A DNA stretch of 64,000 bases from a virus. Each line of letters starts with the position of its first letter. The stretch's first letter is position 1. The stretch lies in IMG/VR virus record IMGVR_UViG_3300020578_000040, positions 17,367-81,366 of that record. The stretch is one strand, 5' to 3'. This document shows positions 28,330 to 36,260 of this stretch, one piece after another. A program made the position numbers and the translations under genes. The notes under the pieces were generated by a model. That model was not told the DNA's origin. It made no database searches and saw nothing but the letters and a program-made list of their open reading frames with translations.

Positions 28330-28569
28330 TCAGGCGTACGACAGAAATTTTTCGTAGACATTAAGGATGTCTCGCAAGTGAAGTTGAGCGCTGTCACTGT
28401 AGGCGGCGTTCGAAAAATTAGGTTGCCAGGTGAAGGAGCCATCTACCAACTCTAGGTCGTCCGGGTCCACTCCCGCAAGTAGCGCAGCAGTAAATAATTC
28501 TGTTTCCAACCGGCGACGCGCAATTTCTCGTGCAGTAGTTTTTTGACTTTCCGTAATGATGAATTCCAT
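28330..28569 (-). CDS. Small accessory protein, relative of the one at 32526
   Basis: 79 residues. RRRLETELFTAALLAGVDPDDLELVDG (residues 18-44, shortened here as ELFTAALLAGVDPDD) aligns with QLFTCLIIAGLDPDS of the 82-residue protein at 32526-32774. Both are followed by an acidic region and a C-terminal helix, and each lies directly before an oxygenase gene. A partner or substrate peptide for those enzymes is possible. Confidence 0.65.
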   Translation of the reverse strand: MEFIITESQKTTAREIARRRLETELFTAALLAGVDPDDLELVDGSFTWQPNFSNAAYSDSAQLHLRDILNVYEKFLSYA

Positions 28570-28581
28570 ATCAAACCCCTA

Positions 28582-29394
28582 TCAATCTCGTCTCATGATT
28601 TTAAACAAAGATGTTTTTTCTGGTTTGGCTAATTCAGAGTCTACATCTCTTTGCAATTTTTTGTATTTACTTTTCTGGTTGAGCGGCATGAATGCCCCGC
28701 CGAACCCTCTGTGCTTGAGGAGGTCGTAAGACCTTGAATTGCCCCACAGGATTTCCGATTCCTTGCTTCTCTTAAATGGAATAACGTGCCACATGGGGCG
28801 CCCTATTTCAAGTTCGAAAGGCTCGTCCCCCAGCACACTAATGACCATATGGGCGGAGTGATAGTAGTCTGTATTGACCACCGCCGGAAGCATTGTGTAA
28901 TTTGGATCGGGGTCCCAGAGCGGGGGCAGAAACAGGGATGACCAACCCGGTGGAGTTTTTATTTTCCAGGGATTGATGACCTTGATGTAGTTTGATTGTT
29001 GAAGTTTACGTGCCCTGGAAACAGGGCATTCTCCTGTTTGCGAATATGAGAAACCCTCAATCAAAAATTGTTGACAGTCGCGCGTCAGGTCAAACTGTGC
29101 TTCCCAATTCCTGCCGTTCAATGACGGACGAATCATCAATTTGGCCCACAGTGGAATGGTAAAGCCTGTTGCAAGATAATCAGACGTGCCGGAGCACCGC
29201 TTGATGCTTCCCTCGGCGCCGCTGAGTTCCTTCCACCACTGAGGCCAATTTCCTGTATTGACGTATGGGCGACATGAGTCGTCCATTAAATTAGGGTCAG
29301 GACAAGACAGCAACACTTGATTCTTTTTTAATTTAGGCAAATCATCAAAAACTTCTGGATTAACTATTTGCAGTTGCTTTGAGCGCCTGGGCAT
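28582..29394 (-). CDS. DUF6065-like protein, halogenase neighbour
   Basis: 270 residues overlapping the halogenase gene by 35 bp. It has a basic N-terminus, then WPQWWKEL near 50-57, TIPLWAKLMIRP near 80-91 and IGRPMWHVIPFKR near 200-212. I recall this Trp-rich pattern from DUF6065 proteins that often accompany halogenase and oxygenase genes in phages and bacteria. No catalytic motif is recognised. A tailoring or substrate-binding partner is likely from context. Confidence 0.65.
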   Translation of the reverse strand: MPRRSKQLQIVNPEVFDDLPKLKKNQVLLSCPDPNLMDDSCRPYVNTGNWPQWWKELSGAEGSIKRCSGTSDYLATGFTIPLWAKLMIRPSLNGRNWEAQFDLTRDCQQFLIEGFSYSQTGECPVSRARKLQQSNYIKVINPWKIKTPPGWSSLFLPPLWDPDPNYTMLPAVVNTDYYHSAHMVISVLGDEPFELEIGRPMWHVIPFKRSKESEILWGNSRSYDLLKHRGFGGAFMPLNQKSKYKKLQRDVDSELAKPEKTSLFKIMRRD

Positions 29395-30835
29395 GGTCCA
29401 CCAATTTCTGTTGAATGAGTTCCAATGATATTTGTGAAATATTCTTTCTAGAGGACTGACGAGAATTGTATGCGTCTAGTTGTATTGATGCAATCTCCTT
29501 GTTGAGCACCCCCTGGCCCTGGGCCACATGCCACAAATGTGCTGCACCAAATAATTCAAATCCCGTTGAGGGTATGTCGTGATGCTCAGGGCACCTGGTG
29601 TTCCACAATTCAAGAAGGTGCGCCAACAACTCCGGTTTTTCTGCCTTTTGCTGTTCCGCCCACATCGGTGTGTCGTCTCTGTCTGAAATATAGTGGAGTG
29701 AAATCATGCATAGAATATTTTCCATAATAGAATCCATGACACGGTGATATTCCTTGACTCCGTATGTTTTCTCACGCGAGAATGTTGGAAGGTATGAGCA
29801 AATAAGCCTGGCCTGTTGAATCGTAGTAGAAATTGATGTTGCCTCAAGCGGTTCAACAAATCCTGCAGCCAATCCAACTGCGACACAATTGTTTTTCCAA
29901 GTTGTTTTGAAGTACCCCGATTTGAAAGAAAGCGTTTTCGCTGGCTCTATTTCAAACCCGTGAGTGTCTGAAGCCTCTTTAACCGCCTCATCGACCGAGC
30001 AGAAATCTGATGAAAAAACATAACCATTACCGCGGCGTTTCTGGGTTGGAATTTCCCACATCCAACCATTTTTTAATGCCCTAGCGCGTGTATATGGGCG
30101 TATCTGACCCGACGGGCACGATGGCGTTGGGAACGCGACTGCGCTATCACATGGGAGATACTTGCGATATGAAACAAAATTATTTTCCGAAATTGTGCTC
30201 AATATTTCACGACTGAACCCTGTTGCGTCGATAAAAAAGTCACCCTCAATTACACCCGGGTGCGAATCAATTTGTATGTGCTGAATAAACCCATGCTCAT
30301 CTGCTCTGACATCTGTTACATTCGCATCAATAAAATAAATCTGCCTCTGTTTTGCAATCTGCGTCAGAAACAAGTTCAGTTTAAATGTATCGAAATGATA
30401 TTGATTTGTTCCGAGATGCGTCTTGTCTCCGGCATCAATAATTTTGTTATCTATCAAACCGCGCCACGAGAATACGCTCGTTAGGGGCCAGCCATTCTCT
30501 AGCGCATGGGCGTAGCCGCCCCAGAAAGTCCCCGCACTTAAGCCCGTCCCACCCACGCTATGGAAATAGTCTGGCGTATGATTCGTCCAATTTTCGTATC
30601 TGATGCCGTACTTGTGCGTAATGTCGGCATTTCTTATCATGTCATGAACATCGATGCCGATGATTTCTTGAAAAAGACGCCAATGCTCTGTGGAGCCCTC
30701 GCCCACGCCCACGATGCCTATCGCGCTAGAGGAAACAACAACAACCTTATAGTCTGTAAAAAGAGTTTTTATTATAAGTGCGGTTACTAATCCTGCGGTC
30801 CCCGAACCAGCGACCACTATTGTCTTGTTTTTCAT
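29360..30835 (-). CDS. Flavin-dependent tryptophan halogenase
   Basis: 491 residues. GSGTAG at 10-15 is the FAD-binding GxGxxG. K75 in THKYGIRYENW matches the catalytic lysine of PrnA/RebH. W258-M-W260-E-I-P is the WxWxIP motif that blocks monooxygenation. E331 in FVEPLEATSI matches the second catalytic residue. The active site therefore looks complete. These enzymes make hypohalous acid from reduced FAD and halide and halogenate Trp or other indoles and aromatics. A flavin reductase is not visible and may be supplied by the host. Its 3' end is the source of a 31-bp piece found at 17779. Confidence 0.93.
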   Translation of the reverse strand: MKNKTIVVAGSGTAGLVTALIIKTLFTDYKVVVVSSSAIGIVGVGEGSTEHWRLFQEIIGIDVHDMIRNADITHKYGIRYENWTNHTPDYFHSVGGTGLSAGTFWGGYAHALENGWPLTSVFSWRGLIDNKIIDAGDKTHLGTNQYHFDTFKLNLFLTQIAKQRQIYFIDANVTDVRADEHGFIQHIQIDSHPGVIEGDFFIDATGFSREILSTISENNFVSYRKYLPCDSAVAFPTPSCPSGQIRPYTRARALKNGWMWEIPTQKRRGNGYVFSSDFCSVDEAVKEASDTHGFEIEPAKTLSFKSGYFKTTWKNNCVAVGLAAGFVEPLEATSISTTIQQARLICSYLPTFSREKTYGVKEYHRVMDSIMENILCMISLHYISDRDDTPMWAEQQKAEKPELLAHLLELWNTRCPEHHDIPSTGFELFGAAHLWHVAQGQGVLNKEIASIQLDAYNSRQSSRKNISQISLELIQQKLVDHAQALKATANS

Positions 30836-31524
30836 TTTTTGACCACAAATGTGAAGCCTGTTGCTAGGGGAACATGAAATAGATACTTGTCGTCGTCCTC
30901 GGTCAGGCGCGACAGATACTGGAAATAGGGGTGCCTCTCCTTCAGCGCATACAGTGCCCCAAAATCATTGACGGTATTGAGAATCATAAGTGAGTTCTGC
31001 GCAAGTTTTTCCCAGGCACTGTCAATAATTGAGAAATCATGGCTCATCATCTCGGTGTCAACAAAAAACACATCATAGTCAGTATCAATCACCCCACTCG
31101 CAAAATCTTGCATAGAGATGATGTGATCGTCCGGAATTTGCGCACCTATATATTGCTCCAAATAATCAATACTTGTTGTATTGACATAGTCTACGCGGGG
31201 AACAATTTCATTGAGCGTTGCAGCAAGAACATAATTCATGCCACAGAATAATAATTTAGAAGGATTTTTAATCCTTACGATTATTTCCACAATGGAGCGA
31301 CTCAAAATTTCTATATCCATTGTTGAGCCCGTGAGATTACCTGGGTCAAGCCAATTTAGTTGGACGGAAAATCCAATAGCAGAACGACTTCTGTCCACGC
31401 CTGTTTCAACTTCTGACTGCAGAAACTGCGCATTTTTTGCGACAACAAGTGCCTTGTCTATTTCTGAGGAAGCCGTATGAGATAGCAGGTTTGCAAATTG
31501 GAAAACACCATAATTATCACTCAT
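30832..31524 (-). CDS. Rossmann-like protein, possible methyltransferase
   Basis: 230 residues, ATGA overlap with the halogenase gene. The centre has a strand-Gly turn KLLFCGMNYVLA near 90-101, a second strand ending VDYVNTTS, then DYDVFFVDTEM and LMILNTVND. The order fits a class I SAM-dependent methyltransferase, though the glycine loop is poor. It may alternatively be a non-catalytic partner. It lies in the middle of the tailoring operon. Confidence 0.5.
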   Translation of the reverse strand: MSDNYGVFQFANLLSHTASSEIDKALVVAKNAQFLQSEVETGVDRSRSAIGFSVQLNWLDPGNLTGSTMDIEILSRSIVEIIVRIKNPSKLLFCGMNYVLAATLNEIVPRVDYVNTTSIDYLEQYIGAQIPDDHIISMQDFASGVIDTDYDVFFVDTEMMSHDFSIIDSAWEKLAQNSLMILNTVNDFGALYALKERHPYFQYLSRLTEDDDKYLFHVPLATGFTFVVKK

Positions 31525-31786
31525 TTTCTATTCTCCATTTGAGAACATGAAACAGGTACCAAAAGCGCCTCAATGACATTTGATTTCTGCGCAATTCGGC
31601 GTGCCGTTCGATTGCTATGGGTGAATTTTGGTCATGACCGGCCGCCCCATATACATTGCTACAGGCTTCCTGTAGGTCGTTTAGGGTAACATCAGCAATG
31701 TCTTCAAGGTCAAAACCGAGTGTTGCAAAAACTATTGCTAGTTGCTCCTGGGCATAATTGAAATCGTCTTGCAAGTTATAGCCCAT
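31517..31786 (-). CDS. Small accessory protein
   Basis: 89 residues from ATG 31786 (an upstream ATG at 31801 is possible). QLAIVFATLGFDLEDIADVTL resembles the LFTxxLxAGxDPDxxxxxxL pattern of the small proteins at 28330 and 32526, so it may be a diverged relative. The C-terminal half is basic and aromatic. It overlaps both neighbours. Confidence 0.6.
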   Translation of the reverse strand: MGYNLQDDFNYAQEQLAIVFATLGFDLEDIADVTLNDLQEACSNVYGAAGHDQNSPIAIERHAELRRNQMSLRRFWYLFHVLKWRIENE

Positions 31787-31937
31787 TGTTCTCGTCCTCA
31801 ATTACAAAAACTATAGGTTGGTCAAGCATTGCGCAGGAAATAATGATTTCATCAGGTGTTTTGTAGCGACTCGTAATCGGGTCAAAATCAAAATCACCAA
31901 ATTGCTCAGCGTTTGGGTCCCTGGGTTCTGGTGTCAT
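31776..31937 (-). CDS. Very small accessory protein (53 aa)
   Basis: A 53-residue frame from ATG 31937 that overlaps the oxygenase stop by ATGA and runs 11 bp into the next gene. Acidic, Pro-containing N-terminus, one Cys in DEIIISCAML, then a hydrophobic strand. Its fit between the two genes and the coupling signals support it. A third kind of tiny protein in this operon. Confidence 0.6.
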   Translation of the reverse strand: MTPEPRDPNAEQFGDFDFDPITSRYKTPDEIIISCAMLDQPIVFVIEDENNGL

Positions 31938-32524
31938 CGGAACCACGTCACCAGAGAATATTTTACGGTTTCATCTTTTTCGCCTACGGGCTCAGCGATG
32001 TGTAGATACGGATAATTTGATGGGAACATAATTACACTCCCTGCTCGTGGCTCAATATTTACATTAAAGCGGGGGAATACTAGATTGCCTCCAGTGAAAT
32101 TGTCGTTCAGAAAAGCAACCAGACTCAAACTTCGTGCGTTGCTTCTGAAGTGGTCATGGTGGGCGTGATACTCGGCGCCGCCGCCATACTTGAGCACGCG
32201 ATACCCTTCGTCTGCTTCTAGGCTCAACTCAAAGATATTTCTGTAGTCCCATACAATCGGGTCAATTTTTTCCCAGATTTTCCGCCACTCGGAAACAAGA
32301 GGAATCATTCGTTCGACGCGGACCTCATCAGAGCCCAGGGGTGCTAATTCGCAGCCCAATGATGTTCTCATGTTGGAAATCTGCCCTTCACCAGTGGCGG
32401 ACTTTTCCCATCGCACATATCCCCAAGTCTGGGAGCACTCTTCTTCAAGGAGTTTAATGAAATTATCAGCGTCAAAAATATTGTCATACTGGCAAATTGC
32501 GACGGCGTGCTCTTTAAATTTCAT
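31934..32524 (-). CDS. 2OG-Fe(II) dioxygenase, prolyl-4-hydroxylase type (accessory operon, first copy)
   Basis: 196 residues from ATG 32524. YHAHHDHF gives H122 and D124, YLHIAEP gives H175, and K188 in DETVKYSLV would anchor 2-oxoglutarate: the full P4H triad plus lysine. LVAFLNDNFTGGNLVF is the standard core. It has more sequence in common with P4H enzymes than the copy at 27027. It is preceded by a small protein gene ending 2 bp before its start. Confidence 0.88.
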   Translation of the reverse strand: MKFKEHAVAICQYDNIFDADNFIKLLEEECSQTWGYVRWEKSATGEGQISNMRTSLGCELAPLGSDEVRVERMIPLVSEWRKIWEKIDPIVWDYRNIFELSLEADEGYRVLKYGGGAEYHAHHDHFRSNARSLSLVAFLNDNFTGGNLVFPRFNVNIEPRAGSVIMFPSNYPYLHIAEPVGEKDETVKYSLVTWFR

Positions 32525-32525
32525 G

Positions 32526-32774
32526 TCACTCAGCGATTCTCGCGCGAATTTGTTCAAGTTTTTCCAATGCCTCTAGAATATTGACGAACTGTTCACGCAA
32601 ACCCAAGTTTTCCTCGGAGATGTCCGTCAGTGGATTAAGGGTCTCCATATCAACTGAATCTGGGTCCAATCCGGCGATGATAAGGCATGTAAACAACTGC
32701 TCCTTAAGACCCCCTACCCGTAGGTCAATTGCTGCCAACTTACGCTCTTGACTCAGTGTGTCAAAAAATCCCAT
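32526..32774 (-). CDS. Small accessory protein, relative of the one at 28330
   Basis: 82 residues. LKEQLFTCLIIAGLDPDS (about 24-41) aligns with the 28330 protein. An acidic middle and a C-terminal leucine-rich helix (ILEALEKLEQIRARI) follow. Located directly before an oxygenase gene, as is its relative. Confidence 0.65.
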   Translation of the reverse strand: MGFFDTLSQERKLAAIDLRVGGLKEQLFTCLIIAGLDPDSVDMETLNPLTDISEENLGLREQFVNILEALEKLEQIRARIAE

Positions 32775-32778
32775 TGTT

Positions 32779-33225
32779 TTATCTCCTTGGTTCGTCCTGT
32801 ACTGTAACTACATTCTTGCACATCTCAGCACCGTTCCGCGTACTTATAACGACATAGTTGCCGGGTTTGGGAAATCTGTGTTTCACAACAATCCGATGCT
32901 CTTCTATAATGTCCGGCACCATCTCACCCACGACCCGCTCAATGTCGTCATCATCATCTATTTCCATAAGAATCAATTTTATTTCTTTACACGATTCAAA
33001 ATCATCTACCATAGTAAAAACAAACAATTGATTTACGCCAATCGGGGAGTTACACTCAACATATTTTTCGACGGGGATAGAAAGCAAGGTCACCCGAGAA
33101 TCATCAAAATCTAAAGTTTTTGTTCTGGGGGAATGCCCATTTAGTATTGGCAAAACCCATAGACGAGCAAGTTTTGACGCCTCTTCAGCCATTGAATCGT
33201 CTGGACAAAAAATGACTCGGTCCAT
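32779..33225 (-). CDS. Hypothetical protein at the fibre/accessory boundary
   Basis: 148 residues; the ATG overlaps the fibre stop (TAATG). Beta-rich, with DDDDDIE in the middle and a final strand pattern (FPKPGNYVVISTRN) like an immunoglobulin or PKD-type domain. It may be a virion or fibre-associated protein rather than an enzyme. No family recognised. Confidence 0.6.
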   Translation of the reverse strand: MDRVIFCPDDSMAEEASKLARLWVLPILNGHSPRTKTLDFDDSRVTLLSIPVEKYVECNSPIGVNQLFVFTMVDDFESCKEIKLILMEIDDDDDIERVVGEMVPDIIEEHRIVVKHRFPKPGNYVVISTRNGAEMCKNVVTVQDEPRR

Positions 33226-34907
33226 TAGATATCAACGACTTTTGTAAAGGGGAAGTTGCTGTGGCTCATCTGCGTGTTGGCTGTTCCGGCGTTGCGCGCA
33301 ATAACTATAACGCCTCCATCCTTGCCGGTCTCTCCAGTTGAGCCGGAACTTGCTGTGCCTGCCGTTCCCCCGGCACCCCCAGGGCCACCCGGCCAATTTG
33401 GATGCGGAGTCGCGGACGGATTCGCAAAGGGATTGCTGCCCGTTGAGCCAGCAGGATGGTTTGACGCGGGGTGAGGGAAAACACCTGCGTTGTGTCCTGA
33501 GTTCCCGGGGTGCGCCGCAACATAATTAAGTCCGTGACCCGCGTTGTGGTGCCCAGGGTGAGAGCCCGGGCCGTGGGCGTGGTGGCCGTGCCCAGAGTTG
33601 TGATTACCGGCGTGATGCCCAGAGGGGTGATGATGTGAACCGTGCCCAGGGTTGTGAGTACCGCCGTGATGTCCAGGCCCATGAGGATGTGTACCGTGCC
33701 CAGCGTTGTGCCCTTTGCCCTGCGGATTGGCATTGTGGTTAGTATGAGCGCTATGGGGTCCATTCGCAGGGTGGGGGCCAACATTATATCCAGGCCCATG
33801 ATGAATGGCATTGCTGTGTCCGTTGTGGTTAGTAGTAATATTATGGGGCCCATTCGAAGGGTGAGAGGCATGATGCGTTCCACTCGGATGATGATGAGCA
33901 TTGCTGGTTGCGTTGTGTTGCAGGTGAAAGCCAGTTCCATTGGGACCATGAGACCCGGTGGTATGTCCAGGCCCATGATTTACATGGTTGTGGTTCGCGT
34001 TGTGAATCGCTGGGAGAGGTCCGCCCGCATTGTGAGCGACGCCGGGGTGTGACTCTGGAATTGAGTTATTAAATGGGGTTCCGGTGTGGGCATTAAAACT
34101 ATGAGGACCATTCGCCGGGTGAGGCACACTCCCTGCGGGGTGTCCTCCAGCATTGTGGCTTGCGGGCCGAGTCGGCGCGGATGTTCCTGGGTTGCCAGCA
34201 GAACCAGCAGTGGCGGCGCTTCCCGCTGAACCCGCCAAACCCCTACTTACAATCGTGCCGGACCCAGCGAGAGTCTTGGTAACTACGATGACTAGACCAC
34301 CGCCAAGACCGCCTGAGCCTCCAGCCCCTGCGGTGGCTGCAGTTCCAGGGTTCCCGGCGTTTCCGATACCACCGGGCTCACCCGCGCTCGCGCCAGGAAA
34401 AACACCCAAAGGACCAGCGCTACCAGCACTACCAGAACCCGCGTTAGAAATAATTGCTCCAGCACTGCCTGCTGCCCCAAGTGAACCAGAACCAATTTTA
34501 GTTATAGTGCCGGCTGCGGTAATAAACCATCCAGCAAGTGCGTCGTCCAAATCGTTCAGCGCAGAAGTATCAATAGAATTTGTACTATCCCCCCAAGCGC
34601 TGTTCGGATTGAGTGAGCCTTGTCTGCCAGCAATAGTGCCGCTACCATCAGAAATGTTTGCCGCCGTAGCCGTGGGGAAACCGATTACTCCATTATTAGT
34701 TAATGTTCCTTGTACGAAAATACGAAAACCGTTAGTAACAAGCACTCCACCGGAATCAACGGTCAGAGAGGAGTAGTACATATCCCGTATGAGGTGTACT
34801 GTTGTGCCATTAGTAATGGTGACAGAGCCGTCTAGTCCTGTGCCAAAAATGGAGTCTCCGCCAGTTCTCTGAACTAATGATTTATTTATTTTTCTGACCG
34901 CGCCCAT
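33225..34907 (-). CDS. Tail fibre with Gly-rich and long His/Asn/Gly/Pro-rich region
   Basis: 560 residues. The N-terminal part (1-110) is a beta domain shared with the next fibre protein (strand pattern GFRIFVQGTLTNNG). Residues 110-240 are Gly/Ala/Ser-rich, as in polyglycine-helix fibres. About residues 245-490 are extraordinarily rich in His, Asn, Gly and Pro, with loosely repeated units such as NGPHS, NHNG and HHPSG. The end is again Gly-rich with DGGVIVIARN. Probably a distal fibre; the His-rich part could bind metal ions. First gene upstream of the accessory operon. Confidence 0.8.
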   Translation of the reverse strand: MGAVRKINKSLVQRTGGDSIFGTGLDGSVTITNGTTVHLIRDMYYSSLTVDSGGVLVTNGFRIFVQGTLTNNGVIGFPTATAANISDGSGTIAGRQGSLNPNSAWGDSTNSIDTSALNDLDDALAGWFITAAGTITKIGSGSLGAAGSAGAIISNAGSGSAGSAGPLGVFPGASAGEPGGIGNAGNPGTAATAGAGGSGGLGGGLVIVVTKTLAGSGTIVSRGLAGSAGSAATAGSAGNPGTSAPTRPASHNAGGHPAGSVPHPANGPHSFNAHTGTPFNNSIPESHPGVAHNAGGPLPAIHNANHNHVNHGPGHTTGSHGPNGTGFHLQHNATSNAHHHPSGTHHASHPSNGPHNITTNHNGHSNAIHHGPGYNVGPHPANGPHSAHTNHNANPQGKGHNAGHGTHPHGPGHHGGTHNPGHGSHHHPSGHHAGNHNSGHGHHAHGPGSHPGHHNAGHGLNYVAAHPGNSGHNAGVFPHPASNHPAGSTGSNPFANPSATPHPNWPGGPGGAGGTAGTASSGSTGETGKDGGVIVIARNAGTANTQMSHSNFPFTKVVDI

Positions 34908-34909
34908 CG

Positions 34910-35680
34910 CTAAACAACCTGTGAATAAATTACGGTTCCCGAGTTGCAGCCAGTTCCGCCAGTAACATCCGTCGATACGCTGGGATGTATGACAGAAGCG
35001 GAAGAGATAACAATAATTACTCCTCCCCCGCCCCCGCCCGAGCCAGGAGTTCCGGGCGCTCTAATTTGTGCCGTTCCTCCGGCAACACTGATGTACCTCG
35101 CGGCGAGAATTACGACACCACCACCTATGCCAGCAAAACCGCCGGCCCCTCCGCGCAAAAAAGTAGGTGTAGTTGATGTGCCGGTAACGGAATATCCACG
35201 AACAGACTGATTTGGTTGGTAGTAGAAGTTTGTTCCCCCCGTAGCCGCGGTCGGAGCGGTGGCGGTCTGCGTTGCACTTGAGCCCCCAAGACTGTGAGTC
35301 ACCGCAGTCGCAATTCCGCCACCCTGTTGTATTGAGCCAGCAGTGGAAAACCCTATTGTATAACCGATGGTTGAACCATTATTCAATGTCAGAAGATTTT
35401 GAACGAAGATGCGGTATCCGCCGGGGTTAAGTCGAACGCTTGCAGAAAGAGTTAGATTGTAAAAAAACAGGTCCCTTGTTGCCGTGTAAATGGATGACGC
35501 TGGAGCCATACCAAGGACAGTAGTTGACCCATCTAGCGTCTGGCTGCCGTCAACAGATGAGCCGTATACGGAGTCGGGGGCGTCAAGGAATGCACTTAAA
35601 TTAGAGTTCGCTTTTGATGTTGTTGATGGTCCAGAGACGACGCTCAAACCACCTCCATTGACAAAAAAGAACTTACCCAT
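34910..35680 (-). CDS. Gly-rich tail fibre protein, shorter relative of the His-rich fibre
   Basis: 256 residues. The strand pattern GGYRIFVQNLLTLNNGSTIG near 107-126 and the Gly-rich GGAGGFAGIGGGVVILAARY region match the His-rich fibre, but the His-rich insert is absent. Its C-terminus has runs of Gly followed by VIIVISS. The two genes are 2 bp apart and likely arose by duplication. Confidence 0.75.
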   Translation of the reverse strand: MGKFFFVNGGGLSVVSGPSTTSKANSNLSAFLDAPDSVYGSSVDGSQTLDGSTTVLGMAPASSIYTATRDLFFYNLTLSASVRLNPGGYRIFVQNLLTLNNGSTIGYTIGFSTAGSIQQGGGIATAVTHSLGGSSATQTATAPTAATGGTNFYYQPNQSVRGYSVTGTSTTPTFLRGGAGGFAGIGGGVVILAARYISVAGGTAQIRAPGTPGSGGGGGGVIIVISSASVIHPSVSTDVTGGTGCNSGTVIYSQVV

Positions 35681-35681
35681 T

Positions 35682-36062
35682 TTAGTATTCCTCGTATCCG
35701 TTCAAAATTACATTTACGGTTGTTCCTGCGCTTGCCGAGCCAAGTATTTGGTCGGAGGTCGTGGCGCTTGCTGCGGAAGCGCCACCCTCATTAGTCAAGA
35801 CCAGCGATGTCGACAGCGTGATTGTTTCGTTGGCTGCGAGGGAAAAACCGCTGAGAAAGTTATTGGATGTTCCAACAGAAACATTTTTTACCTTCAATGA
35901 CATGGTTACGGTAACCGCGCTACCAGACGTATTGCATAAAACAATTTCCTTGATAACCGCAGTGGTTCCCCCGGTGCTTGAGTTGGGCACTGTATATATT
36001 GATGAGTTGGCAGTATTTGACAACTGCGCTGGACCTGCTAGTCGTTTTACTAAAACTGGCAT
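35682..36062 (-). CDS. Small beta-sandwich virion protein
   Basis: 126 residues, Ser/Thr/Val-rich with alternating strands and almost no charged helix; the pattern VIKEIVLCNTSGSAVTVTM near 35-53 is seen in small phage tail- or head-decoration proteins. It sits among fibre genes with a one-base overlap to the next. Role as a fibre adaptor is inferred from position. Confidence 0.65.
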   Translation of the reverse strand: MPVLVKRLAGPAQLSNTANSSIYTVPNSSTGGTTAVIKEIVLCNTSGSAVTVTMSLKVKNVSVGTSNNFLSGFSLAANETITLSTSLVLTNEGGASAASATTSDQILGSASAGTTVNVILNGYEEY

Positions 36063-36247
36063 TAGATTACCTCCATAATGAATCTACGATTATCAGTAGT
36101 TTCACGACGAACTTCTACTGACGCGGTTACATAGGTTGATGTGTTCGTCGAATCTTGCGAGTCTTGTGCCGCTTCTTCCCCGGCCGTAAAATTGGCGGTT
36201 GAAGCCGTTTCCGTTGACCCGTCATATGTGTAGCGTACTCTTGTCAT
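36062..36247 (-). CDS. Small acidic tail-region protein
   Basis: 61 residues, Thr/Ser/Glu-rich, two beta strands at the ends (RVRYTYDGS and RFIMEVI). It overlaps the following gene by one base. Perhaps a small fibre component. No family recognised. Confidence 0.55.
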   Translation of the reverse strand: MTRVRYTYDGSTETASTANFTAGEEAAQDSQDSTNTSTYVTASVEVRRETTDNRRFIMEVI

Positions 36248-36260
36248 TATTCACCTCTCA

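Noticed and set aside
34153-34776. 207-codon plus-strand frame over the Gly-rich fibre
   Set aside because: Pro/Ala-rich antisense shadow of the low-complexity fibre; no start signal and opposite to the operon direction.
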